The notes under the pieces are model-generated. The model had not been told where the DNA came from, did no database searches, and saw only the letters and a program-made list of their open reading frames with translations. This document shows positions 34,311 through 42,949 of a stretch of DNA of 64,000 nucleotides, piece by piece. A program made the position numbers and the translations under genes. Position 1 is the stretch's first letter; every line of letters begins with the position of its first letter. Source of the stretch: JBNAGF01 sp049801055 (GTDB lineage Bacteria; Pseudomonadota; Alphaproteobacteria; Rhodobacterales; Rhodobacteraceae); NCBI RefSeq assembly GCF_049801055.1, contig NZ_JBNAGF010000010.1:124001-188000 (forward strand), in the 5' to 3' direction.

Positions 34311-35879
34311 TTAAACTTTGCGCCCGGCTTCTTTCCAATAGGGTGCCCGAAGCCGGGGTTTGAAGATTTTTCCGCTATCCTCGCGGGGCAGGGCTTCGTG
34401 AAAATCGATGACGCGGGGGTGTTTGAACCGGGCAAGTTTACCGTCGAGGTACTGCCCGACCTCTTCGGCATTCGGCGTCCAGTTCTCGGCGGGTTCAATC
34501 GCGGCCACAATCCTTTCACCAAATTCTGGATCAGGTGCGCCAAACACGGCCACGTCGCGGATGAACGGGGCGCGGAGCAGAACTGCCTCGATCTCTGCCG
34601 GAAAGATATTCGCGCCACCGGAAATGATCATGTCCTTCTTGCGGTCCGTAATGTAGAGAAACCCGTCTTCGTCCATCCAACCCAGATCGCCGACCGAAAT
34701 GTGCCCATGCTTCTCCGCAGTTCTCCGGCCCTCGGGATCGTTGGAATAGTCGAAATCTCCGAACGCCTCCATTCGGGCATGGATTTCTCCTACCTCACCA
34801 GTTGGAAGTTTGTTGCCATCGGCGTCGAGGATTAGAACGGTTCCGCCCATTTGCATCCGTCCGGCGGTTCCCGGCCGGGCCAAAGCCTCTTGCGAGGATA
34901 CCATTGTCATAAATCCGATTTCCGAAGCGCCATAGCTTTCCCAGAAGACCGGCCCCCACCAATCGATCATCGCCGCCTTCAGGTCATGCGGCCAGGGTGA
35001 GCCGGTAGAGATGCACAATTCGACCGAGGACAGATCGTAGCAATCCTTTACGGCCTGCGGCAGCTTGAGCAATCGGTTCATCATCGTCGGCACAAGATAG
35101 ATATGCGAAATTCTATCAGCCTCTATGGCAGCCAGGAATGCCTCGGGTTCGAACTTGGGTGCGACAAGAGTTGAGACACCGTCAGTCGCCAGTGCTGCGG
35201 CGGTCAGGGTCGAGGGGGCAGAATGGTAGATGGGAGCAGCCGTGAAAAAGCGCGATCCCGGTTTGAACCGCATCATTTCAGCCCCAACCCGGTGCAGAAC
35301 CTCAGTGAAATCCTTGCGTGGACCGGAACTCGTTTTTCGAATGCCCTTTGGCCTGCCGGTCGAGCCGGACGTGTATCGCATCAGGGGCCGCATCATGGCG
35401 CGGGTCGGAAGCGGTAAAGCGGCTTCGATAAGTGTTTTCCACTCAGGTAAGTCAGGCGCGCTCTGCGCTGCACTTTCCGATATACCGTAGGCACCCCTGA
35501 GCGCCGGGCCTGGAGTAACACCGATTACTTGCCGCCCGTGTAGCGCAGGACGCAGTTTGTCGATCAGATCGCGATGTATGATAACCGTCTGCGCATCACT
35601 GTCATCGCAAATCGCGCCGACTTCCTCCGCCGTGCCGTGCCAGTTCAAAGCCACTAGGACAGTCCCGGTCCGCGCTGCTGCGCTCATGATCTCAAGCTGT
35701 GTCAGATCGTTGCGCATGATGATAGCGACAGGAACGTCCTCTCCGGCCCCGATTGCGGCGAGGGCACCGGCGCCTTTTGCCGCGCGTGCCTCGAGAGTTT
35801 CACGCGGAATACGCTGATCGAAATCTCCGACATAAAGATCAGGCACGCCCGCTTCCTCTTCTTCATTCAGTTTACGCAT
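34311..35879 (-). CDS. AMP-binding acyl-CoA synthetase (ANL superfamily)
   Basis: The 522-aa protein has the ANL motifs: the AMP/phosphate loop RYTSGSTGRPKGIRKT near residue 170, YGASEIGF near 330, GDLGWMDEDGFLYITDRKKDMIISGGANIFPAEIE near 405-440, and the C-terminal catalytic Lys region DSGKIFKPRLR. It activates a carboxylic acid to its CoA thioester through an adenylate. The order of motifs is complete. It stands alone, so the substrate (short or medium chain, or aromatic) cannot be told. Confidence 0.88.
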   Translation of the reverse strand: MRKLNEEEEAGVPDLYVGDFDQRIPRETLEARAAKGAGALAAIGAGEDVPVAIIMRNDLTQLEIMSAAARTGTVLVALNWHGTAEEVGAICDDSDAQTVIIHRDLIDKLRPALHGRQVIGVTPGPALRGAYGISESAAQSAPDLPEWKTLIEAALPLPTRAMMRPLMRYTSGSTGRPKGIRKTSSGPRKDFTEVLHRVGAEMMRFKPGSRFFTAAPIYHSAPSTLTAAALATDGVSTLVAPKFEPEAFLAAIEADRISHIYLVPTMMNRLLKLPQAVKDCYDLSSVELCISTGSPWPHDLKAAMIDWWGPVFWESYGASEIGFMTMVSSQEALARPGTAGRMQMGGTVLILDADGNKLPTGEVGEIHARMEAFGDFDYSNDPEGRRTAEKHGHISVGDLGWMDEDGFLYITDRKKDMIISGGANIFPAEIEAVLLRAPFIRDVAVFGAPDPEFGERIVAAIEPAENWTPNAEEVGQYLDGKLARFKHPRVIDFHEALPREDSGKIFKPRLRAPYWKEAGRKV

Positions 35880-35885
35880 CCGTCG

Positions 35886-37211
35886 TCACGCAATCCGGGC
35901 ACTGGTTTGAGCGCCTGTCAAGGTTTGACATCCGTCGTCTGACATGCAGCTGCTGAAAGAGGCATCCGCGTCTGACGACGGTTCAACTGCCGGTGAAGCA
36001 AATGGGCAGTCTAGCGCCCAATTCTCGCTCTGGTCGCGCGGGTTATCAGTGATTGATGCTCGAGGCGATCGGGGCGGCTTCCAATGCGCGACAATTGACA
36101 CGAAAGGTCGGATCGGGAGCAACACCCGGTTGGTGACCGCTAGCAAAGTGGTCACGCCGGGCATGCGTGACAGCCGCTCTACCCATCGCCATCCCGGCAA
36201 AGCATCCCGGATGGTGGCAAGAGCCAGTGCTCTCGACTCCAGTCGGCCAACCGCCAGCCGCACATGAAATCGTGCGCGCGCGCCACTCTGGGCCAGATCC
36301 GATCCCAGGATTGCGCCCTTCGCCGAAACGTCAACAAACTCGAGTCGATCTGCTCCGGTCTGCTCGGCATATTGTCTCTGCGATCAGCTACATCCCATGC
36401 CAGTTTTTTGGGAACCCGTCGATAGCGGCTCTGGTCCCGTATTCAGGTTTTGATCCGCTCGGACCCCAGACGCGGAGCGGAACAGTTCTATTCGTCATCT
36501 AGAGTACTTTGAATGCCTGCTTGCGGGAAATCGTGCTTCTCTGACGCGTGTCATTTCGTGTCACGGTTGCGTAGCCGACGTGGGTGTCCCTGCATCTGCA
36601 ACAGGCAACTTCGTCCGCAACTCAGTCACAGGCCCTGCCTCGCCCCCTTTCCCGCTTCTGGCTGAAGCGATCTTTCAAGCCCGAAGGCGGATTTTTCCGC
36701 GGTTTCGTCGGTTCCAAAGCGACCGGTAAACGCAACGTAGCGGTCGTTCGAAAAGATGTTCAGACGAAAGTGTTGAGCCCGATTCAGAAGTGACGAATTT
36801 TCTCTGCGCTCGTTCGCAGTGGGGCGGCGTGCTGCGCCGTCGAAAACCAGCCTCTACATGAAAGAAAGAAATGCAGACGTTCACGCAGAATGCAGCGATG
36901 CGAAGATCGGCAAAGACGGGGGCGCGGACTGTTCAGACGTATACTCGATGCATGCCAACTGGTGCTTTCGACCCAAACCGGCCTCATGGGTTCGATCGTG
37001 TGCGGGTCTGCTATGCGAACCAGCGAGGAAATCCGTTTGAGGTTATTCATCAGGCACAAAACGAGTTTTTGTAGGATGGTCACTCTGACTGATCCAATCC
37101 AACCCTCGTGCCGGTACGAATTGCATTTCCGGTTCCAGTGCCGCGCAACCATTCATTGGCATCGAGCTCTGCAATTGGAATTTATTGCAGATCCTCTACC
37201 TACTCGCTGGC
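35886..37211. other. About 1.3 kb with no intact gene
   Basis: Apart from the DCC-family relic at 36096-36383 I find no convincing coding sequence on either strand. Short open frames (for example 36167-36502 plus and 36784-37152 minus) have no domain pattern or ribosome binding site. The segment looks like decayed DNA upstream of the acyl-CoA synthetase gene and downstream of the ureohydrolase gene. Confidence 0.55.
36096..36383 (-). pseudogene. DCC-family (DUF393, YuxK-like) thiol-disulfide oxidoreductase remnant
   Basis: A 96-codon minus-strand frame directly after a TGA at 36384-36386 reads RLEFVDVS, a Ser/Ala/Gly-rich linker, RFHVRLAVGRLESRALALATIRDALPG and WVERLSRMPGVTTLL, ending IRPFVS. 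This is the middle and end of DCC-family proteins. The N-terminal D-G-x-C-x-x-C active site that defines the family is missing; upstream sequence does not supply it in any frame. The piece is therefore a truncated relic. The call rests on recognised spacing of these segments and is moderately secure. Confidence 0.55.
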
Positions 37212-38480
37212 CTATGGCTCGCCTGAGATTCGGGGATGGATGTAGTCAGGTGCGATTCCGTCTTTTTTCATCGCAATTCCGGTTAGGAACTGGAACATGG
37301 TGCGCCGCACTAAGCGCGCTGTCTGCTGGCCCTTGTTGTCGTAGAAGGGGTTGAACTCGACGAAATCGATGCCGACGATGGTCTTGGTGGCGGCAAATTC
37401 GCGGAGCATCGGAAACAGATCCTCAGGGTGCGAACCGATGGGCGAGGATGACCCGGTGCCGGGAGCGTAGCTCATGTCAAACGTGTCGATGTCAAAGGAC
37501 ACGTATACGAGGTCGATACCTTCCAGATCCCTGTAGATCTTCTCGAACGTCGCTTCAACGCCATCCCGTCGAATTTCATGAATATGATAGACCTTGCCGC
37601 CTTCAGCAAGAACCTGATCCCAATCACTTTCACCGAAAACGGGTGTAGCCATTCCGTACTGGATAACGTTGCTGCCATCGACCAGCCCCTCTTCGACGGC
37701 CATCGTCATAAAGCTGCCCGAGTGGTAGTAGGCGCCGAACTTTCCCTGACCGCGATCTAGATGCACATCGAAATGGACAAAGGCCACGTTGTTGCGCCCG
37801 TAAACATCGACGATTCCCCGGAAGGTGCCGTTTGGAACCGAGTGGTCGCCCCCGACAATGAAGGGAATGGCCCCAACCGAGGCTACTTCCCGTGTCATCC
37901 GTCGGATTTCTTCTAAAGTATGTGACTGGTTGTATGCATTCATTCCGGCGTCGCCGTAATCGACCGCATTAAGGATCGTAAAGGGCGGTATCAGGGTTTC
38001 ATATTCCACCCAGCTGAGTGGAAATTTCGGGTCGCCGTATCCACCATAATCCCTTGTCGTGCGCACTTCGGCAGGTGCCCACATGTTGCCCGCAGAATGT
38101 GGCAATGCGCCGGTTGGGGCCCCGAAAATAGCCACGTCGACTTCACCGGCCACCAGATCTTCTGGTCTCAGCGCCACAGGCAGCTTGAAAAAGGTTTGAA
38201 TGCCTACCGGTTCCATTTGCAAATTGTAGCGTTGGATGTCGATTGGTCCGGGTTCACGCCCGCCGGTCCCGTCGCGCAGATCGCGCCAGATATTCGTGGA
38301 CTTGTCCTGCTTGATGTTCATCTTGCCGGGGTTGTCCTGATCGATATGCGGCATCGGGGCGCGTTCTTCTTGCGGCGCTGCTTCGACGATATTCTTTAGC
38401 ATCTGGGCTTCGGCCGAAGCGGAGATCAGCGAGAAAGATGAGAGCAACGCAGCAGTAGCGATCGCAGTCCGGGGTTTCAT
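37212..38480 (-). CDS. Exported ureohydrolase (arginase/agmatinase family), copy A
   Basis: The 422-aa protein begins with a Sec-type signal peptide (MKPRTAIATAALLSSFSLISASAEA, cleavage near 25), unusual for a family that is normally cytosolic. All six binuclear-metal ligands of ureohydrolases are present: His213 (GGDHS), Asp238, His240 and Asp242 (FDVHLD), and Asp330 and Asp332 (SFDIDTFD). Glu375 (DFVEFNP) matches the substrate-side Glu. A 100-residue N-terminal extension with REPGPIDIQRY is shared with copy B at 40726. It should cleave a guanidino compound (releasing urea) or a related amide in the periplasm. It is divergent from an AraC gene and starts behind GGAAGGA. Confidence 0.87.
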   Translation of the reverse strand: MKPRTAIATAALLSSFSLISASAEAQMLKNIVEAAPQEERAPMPHIDQDNPGKMNIKQDKSTNIWRDLRDGTGGREPGPIDIQRYNLQMEPVGIQTFFKLPVALRPEDLVAGEVDVAIFGAPTGALPHSAGNMWAPAEVRTTRDYGGYGDPKFPLSWVEYETLIPPFTILNAVDYGDAGMNAYNQSHTLEEIRRMTREVASVGAIPFIVGGDHSVPNGTFRGIVDVYGRNNVAFVHFDVHLDRGQGKFGAYYHSGSFMTMAVEEGLVDGSNVIQYGMATPVFGESDWDQVLAEGGKVYHIHEIRRDGVEATFEKIYRDLEGIDLVYVSFDIDTFDMSYAPGTGSSSPIGSHPEDLFPMLREFAATKTIVGIDFVEFNPFYDNKGQQTARLVRRTMFQFLTGIAMKKDGIAPDYIHPRISGEP

Positions 38481-38580
38481 CAGACGGTCCTTCCGATTCA
38501 GTCTTGGGTTTGGCGCCCATTGTTGTTGTCTTCAAGTCTGACGCAGACGCTTTGTCTTTGCTACGTAATTTGTGCAAACC

Positions 38581-38590
38581 AATTGCATGT
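38581..38590. promoter_or_regulatory. AATTGCATRT word shared by both ureohydrolase promoter regions
   Basis: AATTGCATGT at 38581-38590 lies between copy A and its divergent AraC gene. AATTGCATAT at 40644-40653 lies between the second AraC gene and copy B. A short shared word in two divergent spacers of homologous modules could be an AraC half-site. Chance cannot be excluded for 10 bp. Confidence 0.25.
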
Positions 38591-38639
38591 TTGTCTACCC
38601 GGGCTTGCTGGCAGGGCATGGTACGTGCAGTCTAATGGC

Positions 38640-39575
38640 ATGAACTTACAACAGATACGCCTTAGAGACGCCGAGGACATATCAGAGTTCCTGTTGGATG
38701 CGACGGGAATGATACCCGGCTATACCCAGTTTTCCGCCGGAAACGCGGACCTGGAATACGACGTGGTGGACCTGGAGGGTGTCAGCCTGCTCTGGGCCCG
38801 GGGCCGGGCGCATTGCCGGTGGCAGGACCAGATGTCGGATGATGGCCGGGTACATTTCGGTTTTGCACTCGAAGCCGAACGCGGCGCGCTGTCGATGGGT
38901 CACGACCTGAGCCCGAGCGAAGCGATGCTGTTTCTTCCCGGGCAGGACATGGATTACGTCTTTCTGGGACCCGTCCTGACGCTTGAGATCGCTGTGTCCA
39001 GTGACATTGTCGAAGCGCTCGGATGGTCCTTCACCGGTTCCCCCCTTGCCAGGTTGCCGGAACCGGTTCTGCGACATTTGGCGCAAGTCTGCAAAGACGC
39101 GGCACGGGTTGTTGCTGGCAGGAACTACAACGCACCACCGGCGCATTTGACTGAATTGCGATTGAGGGTCCTCGATGCTCTTGAACATGCACTTGCCCCG
39201 TGGTTGCCACACAACAACAGTTCCGCGGCATTGGTGACTGAGATCCCACGCAGCCACAGGGTCTTGCGGGACGTGGATCGTTACATGAAGGGGGGGCAGG
39301 GCGGAGTTTTCGGGATCGAGACGCTTTGTAGTGAGCTTGGCGTGGGGCGCCGAACGCTTTTTTACGCCCTCCGGCAATCGCTTGGCCTAACGCCGCGGCG
39401 ATACTTCGAAGTCCTGCGCCTGAACGAATTGCGGTGCAAACTGAAAGCCGCCAGCGCCGACACCAGCTCGGTTACCCAACTGGCAACCGATCTGGGATTT
39501 GGCGACCTCGGCCGGATGGCCGGTAAGTACCGTGCACAATTCGGAGAATACCCCAGTGCGACTCTGAGGAGTTAA
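38640..39575 (+). CDS. AraC family regulator paired with ureohydrolase A
   Basis: From ATG 38640 (MNLQQIRLRDAEDISEF) the protein is 311 aa; the frame is open upstream to 38520 without typical sequence. The N-terminal 200 residues form an effector domain of the AraC-binding-like type. The C-terminus holds two helix-turn-helices (GIETLCSELGVGRRTLFYALRQSLGLTPRRYFEVLRLNEL, then SVTQLATDLGFGDLGRMAGKYRAQFGEYPSATL). It is divergent from ureohydrolase A across about 160 bp and converges on its homologue at 39572 with a 4-bp overlap of stop codons (TTAA). It likely activates the adjacent ureohydrolase gene. Confidence 0.86.
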   Translation: MNLQQIRLRDAEDISEFLLDATGMIPGYTQFSAGNADLEYDVVDLEGVSLLWARGRAHCRWQDQMSDDGRVHFGFALEAERGALSMGHDLSPSEAMLFLPGQDMDYVFLGPVLTLEIAVSSDIVEALGWSFTGSPLARLPEPVLRHLAQVCKDAARVVAGRNYNAPPAHLTELRLRVLDALEHALAPWLPHNNSSAALVTEIPRSHRVLRDVDRYMKGGQGGVFGIETLCSELGVGRRTLFYALRQSLGLTPRRYFEVLRLNELRCKLKAASADTSSVTQLATDLGFGDLGRMAGKYRAQFGEYPSATLRS

Positions 39576-40537
39576 GTCGCCCTTTGGCGCGGTTTCCGCT
39601 TCAGGGTTTCGCTGGGCAGTTCACCGAACAGATTCTGGTAGCGTGCCGCCATGCGGCCAAGCTCGGAAAAGCCGTGCTCATGGGCCAGCACCGTGACAGA
39701 GGTGACATCGGGCGTGGACCGGAAAAGACCGGCACGCAGAGCATTCAACCGTACGAGTTCCCGGAATTTCCTTGGGCCGATGCCGTATTCCTTTTGGAAG
39801 GCCAAAAACAGGCTGCGTCGTGAAACCCCAACCTTGCTGGCAAGCAAGTCCGCATTTGCGTTGATGGCATAATCCGGATCAATCAGAAGTGTATGCGCCT
39901 TGCGCACGACAATTGCGCTGCCGCTGGGCGAGTGTTCGGGGTCGGCTACGCCATCGGGGGCAAGCCACGGTTCAAGCGCCCTTTCGATCAGATCGAGGAA
40001 GATCTCCAACCAATGCGCCTTCGAATTCATAACACCGGTTTCGTCGGCATCCCGCACGGCTTGCGAGAACGCCGTGCCAGCGCTCTGTCTCAATGCCGTT
40101 GCAACGTTGTGTTCAATTCGAGCTGTTTGCCCCGCAGCGCAGTTCCAGCCAAGTTGCATCGGAACAGTTTCATCAAACGAAAATTCAAGAGTGGTATAGC
40201 GACCGTGCGTGCTCAGTTCCGCCGTTTCACCCGGCCGCAGCAGATGACCTGTTGTCTTTTCAATGGCGGAATGCCCAATTTTTGACGGCCCCTCAGCCGA
40301 CACCATTAGTGCAAAACGCCATTCCTCGCCGACCATGTTGTCAATCCAGAGATGGCGACCATCTCCGGACACCTGCAGTACCCGTAACGGCCCAAGGTCG
40401 AGGCTGCGCGCACTCAGCACTGCCGGTCCGGCCGACAATTGGACAAAACCTGTTTCGGTGCTGGTTTGAGACAAATAAAAGCTCTCGAGCGTGTCGGCAT
40501 CAGCCAGATCAATCACGTACTGGTTGAAATTGGACAT
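39572..40537 (-). CDS. AraC family regulator paired with ureohydrolase B
   Basis: The 321-aa protein is homologous to the AraC protein at 38640 throughout: the N-terminal YVIDLADADTLESFYLSQ parallels IRLRDAEDISEFLLDA, and the C-terminal helix-turn-helices read LLASKVGVSRRSLFLAFQKEYGIGPRKFRELVRLNALR and SVTVLAHEHGFSELGRMAARYQNLFGELPSETL. The gene is divergent from ureohydrolase B across 188 bp. The two regulator genes therefore sit tail-to-tail in the centre of a mirror-image locus. The sequences have diverged well beyond a recent duplication, so each may sense its own ligand. Confidence 0.86.
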   Translation of the reverse strand: MSNFNQYVIDLADADTLESFYLSQTSTETGFVQLSAGPAVLSARSLDLGPLRVLQVSGDGRHLWIDNMVGEEWRFALMVSAEGPSKIGHSAIEKTTGHLLRPGETAELSTHGRYTTLEFSFDETVPMQLGWNCAAGQTARIEHNVATALRQSAGTAFSQAVRDADETGVMNSKAHWLEIFLDLIERALEPWLAPDGVADPEHSPSGSAIVVRKAHTLLIDPDYAINANADLLASKVGVSRRSLFLAFQKEYGIGPRKFRELVRLNALRAGLFRSTPDVTSVTVLAHEHGFSELGRMAARYQNLFGELPSETLKRKPRQRAT

Positions 40538-40725
40538 TCTCTTGCATGCTCACTTGTTTCGGAGCCAGCCTGACAGTGCACCGCCGCAACCTGCTGACAG
40601 CCATAGTGTTCGTGCAGCTTCAAACAAGTATCCAGCTTGCACTAATTGCATATCACGTCAACCTGCGCGTTGTTAGACTTCCTGTGATCGGAGCATTTTC
40701 TTTATCTTGAGAGGGTTAGATCACC

Positions 40726-41997
40726 ATGCAACGCTGGATATCCCTTTTGACGTCCGCCGCTACTGTGACGTCATTGATCGCAGGATCGGCGATAGCCGAA
40801 GATCTGCCACCTCCGGATTTCACAAATGACGAGCGGATTGACGGCCTGCCTGCCGGTATGCTGCCATGGCGCGACCCGGACAATCCAAATGTGCAGATCC
40901 TCGATCCCGGCTGGAACAAGTATTTCTTGCGCAAGGACATGGTCGGAGACAACCCGAAGCGTGAGCCGGGGCCGATCGACCTGCAGCGTTACAAGGTGCT
41001 GCCGACCAAGCATGCCATGCCCACCTATTTCGGTCTGCCCTACGCGATGACCACCGAGGATCTGATCGCCGGCGACGTCGACGTGGCTTTTCTGGGCGCA
41101 CCGTCCAGCTTCAACCCGGCCGCCGGGACCGGATGGGCGGCAAACTACATGCGGATCAACCACAACTATGACTTTGCCCAGACCAGCCATGATATGTGGT
41201 TCAACAACCAACCCTTCGACATCCTGAACGCGGTGGACTACGGCAACACCAATGCACATCCGTCGCTGATGGTTCAAAACTTCGCCGACCAAGCGCTGGT
41301 CATCAAAGAGATTTTGGCGGCTGACGCCATCCCGATGGTGATTGGCGGCGAACACGGAACCCAGGTTGCATCGATGATGGCGCTGGTGGATCACTATGGA
41401 CCGCAGACCTTCACGGTCGTGCATTTCGATGCCCATACCGACCTTGCCCCACCCGATGGCGCACTTGGACTTTTTCACCATGGCGGGCGGTCGCTGCGCT
41501 TTGCGCACGAGAACGGCTGGATCAAAGGCGACCAGATCTTTCATGTCGGGCTGCGCGGCGTTTATGAGAGCGTCGAGCGCATGGACTGGATGTGGAACAA
41601 CGAAACCAACTACTATTTCATGCCGCGTTTCGAGCGGAACGGGTTCGATGAGACCACCGATGAACTGGTCGCCGAACTGAAAGGCCGACGGATCTATATC
41701 TCGATCGACATGGACGTGCTCGACGGATCGCTTGCACCGGGAGTGTCGAACCCTGAGATCGGCGGCATGACCACCCTGGAATTGCAGCAAATCCTGCGCA
41801 AGCTGGTGCTTCAGAACGAGGTTCTGCTGATCGACTGGGTTGAATACTCGCCGCTTCTCGATGATCGCCGCCGCTCAACGGCGAATGTAATCAACCGGTT
41901 GCAGCGCCACGTTCTGGCAGCAATGGCGGCCCGCAAAGAGGGCATTACCGATCCCGACTATGTGCATCCGGCCATGCTAAAGGACAACAGCAAGTAA
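40726..41997 (+). CDS. Exported ureohydrolase (arginase/agmatinase family), copy B
   Basis: The 423-aa protein has a signal peptide (MQRWISLLTSAATVTSLIAGSAIA, cleavage near 24). The metal ligands are His210 (GGEHG), Asp235, His237 and Asp239 (FDAHTD), and Asp328 and Asp330 (SIDMDVLDGSLAPG), with Glu373 in DWVEYSP. The extension segment REPGPIDLQRYK and EDLIAGDVDVAFLGAPSS parallels copy A, showing common origin. The Asp-Gly after the last metal ligands and a different HHGGRSL loop suggest a different substrate from copy A. Parvulin-like and HupE/UreJ-like genes follow in the same direction, suggesting folding and metal supply for a periplasmic enzyme. Confidence 0.88.
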   Translation: MQRWISLLTSAATVTSLIAGSAIAEDLPPPDFTNDERIDGLPAGMLPWRDPDNPNVQILDPGWNKYFLRKDMVGDNPKREPGPIDLQRYKVLPTKHAMPTYFGLPYAMTTEDLIAGDVDVAFLGAPSSFNPAAGTGWAANYMRINHNYDFAQTSHDMWFNNQPFDILNAVDYGNTNAHPSLMVQNFADQALVIKEILAADAIPMVIGGEHGTQVASMMALVDHYGPQTFTVVHFDAHTDLAPPDGALGLFHHGGRSLRFAHENGWIKGDQIFHVGLRGVYESVERMDWMWNNETNYYFMPRFERNGFDETTDELVAELKGRRIYISIDMDVLDGSLAPGVSNPEIGGMTTLELQQILRKLVLQNEVLLIDWVEYSPLLDDRRRSTANVINRLQRHVLAAMAARKEGITDPDYVHPAMLKDNSK

Positions 41998-42079
41998 AGC
42001 CGTCTCACAGCCCCTTGCTTTCCCCTAAAAAGGCGCCTTTCATCGGGGCGCCATTTCCTCTGATCAGTTTGGGAAAACC

Positions 42080-42949
42080 ATGTCCGCAAGCGATCCCGCC
42101 CCCAATACCGCAGGCGTCCGTGGTCTCCTTGGTCGCCTGATCCGCGAACCCGTTGTTCATTTTCTCGTTCTCGCCGGGCTACTCTTTGCCATTCAGGCTT
42201 TGTTCGCCCGTGACAGTCGGGATCTGATCGTGGTCGATGCCGCGACGCAGGAATTTCTTTTCAACCGTGAGGAAGAACTGCTTTTGCGCCAACTGACTGA
42301 TGACGACAAGCAGAACATCATCCAAAGTTTCGTCGAAGAAGAAATCCTTGTCCGAGAGGCGGTCAAGCGCGGGTTTTCCGACAGTTCCCGCATCCGAGCG
42401 CTCTTGCTGCAGAATATGCGCTTCTTCATCGCCGGGGATCTGCCCGAACCCTCGGACAAGGACTTGCGCGCCTATTTCGAGGCCAATCCCGAAACCTTCC
42501 GAAGCCCGCCCAGCCTCGACCTGAAACACGTGATGTATGATGCGGACAGCGAGGTTCCGCTGGACGTGCTGGAGCAACTGAACTCCGGCACCGATCCCGC
42601 AATCCTGGGCGATAGCGCCTTAAATTACGGGAAAACGCTGCGTTTCATGGACCAAACCCGGCTTGTACAGTCTTTTGGCAGTGAAACGGCCCAACAAGTG
42701 TTTGAGAAACTGAACGAGGGTGATGGCTGGCATGGGCCATTCACCACTCCCACGGGTTCGGTCCACTTTCTGAAGGTGATCGGAAAAAACGAGCCAAGAC
42801 TGCCCGATTTCGAGGTTGCGAAAGACTGGATATCGACGCATTGGATGGCCGATACCTCGCGAGCTTTGATGGATCGGGAGTTACGGTCTTTGGAGCCTGA
42901 TTACCGGATCGAAATAGAACCTCTGCAGGGAGACAAGGGCGGTGCTTGA
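42080..42949 (+). CDS. Membrane-anchored parvulin-like (PpiC-type) peptidyl-prolyl isomerase
   Basis: The 289-aa protein has one N-terminal membrane segment (residues about 26-45, EPVVHFLVLAGLLFAIQALFA). A SurA/PpiD-like helical region with QNIIQSFVEEEILVREAVKRGF follows, then a C-terminal parvulin-type domain (about 145-260: LDLKHVMYD, EKLNEGDGWHGPFTTPTGSVHFLKVIG). The active-site pattern is loose, so chaperone rather than isomerase activity is possible. The anchor places the domain in the periplasm. It starts 82 bp after ureohydrolase B and overlaps the permease gene by 8 bp. Its likely clients are the exported ureohydrolases. Confidence 0.82.
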   Translation: MSASDPAPNTAGVRGLLGRLIREPVVHFLVLAGLLFAIQALFARDSRDLIVVDAATQEFLFNREEELLLRQLTDDDKQNIIQSFVEEEILVREAVKRGFSDSSRIRALLLQNMRFFIAGDLPEPSDKDLRAYFEANPETFRSPPSLDLKHVMYDADSEVPLDVLEQLNSGTDPAILGDSALNYGKTLRFMDQTRLVQSFGSETAQQVFEKLNEGDGWHGPFTTPTGSVHFLKVIGKNEPRLPDFEVAKDWISTHWMADTSRALMDRELRSLEPDYRIEIEPLQGDKGGA

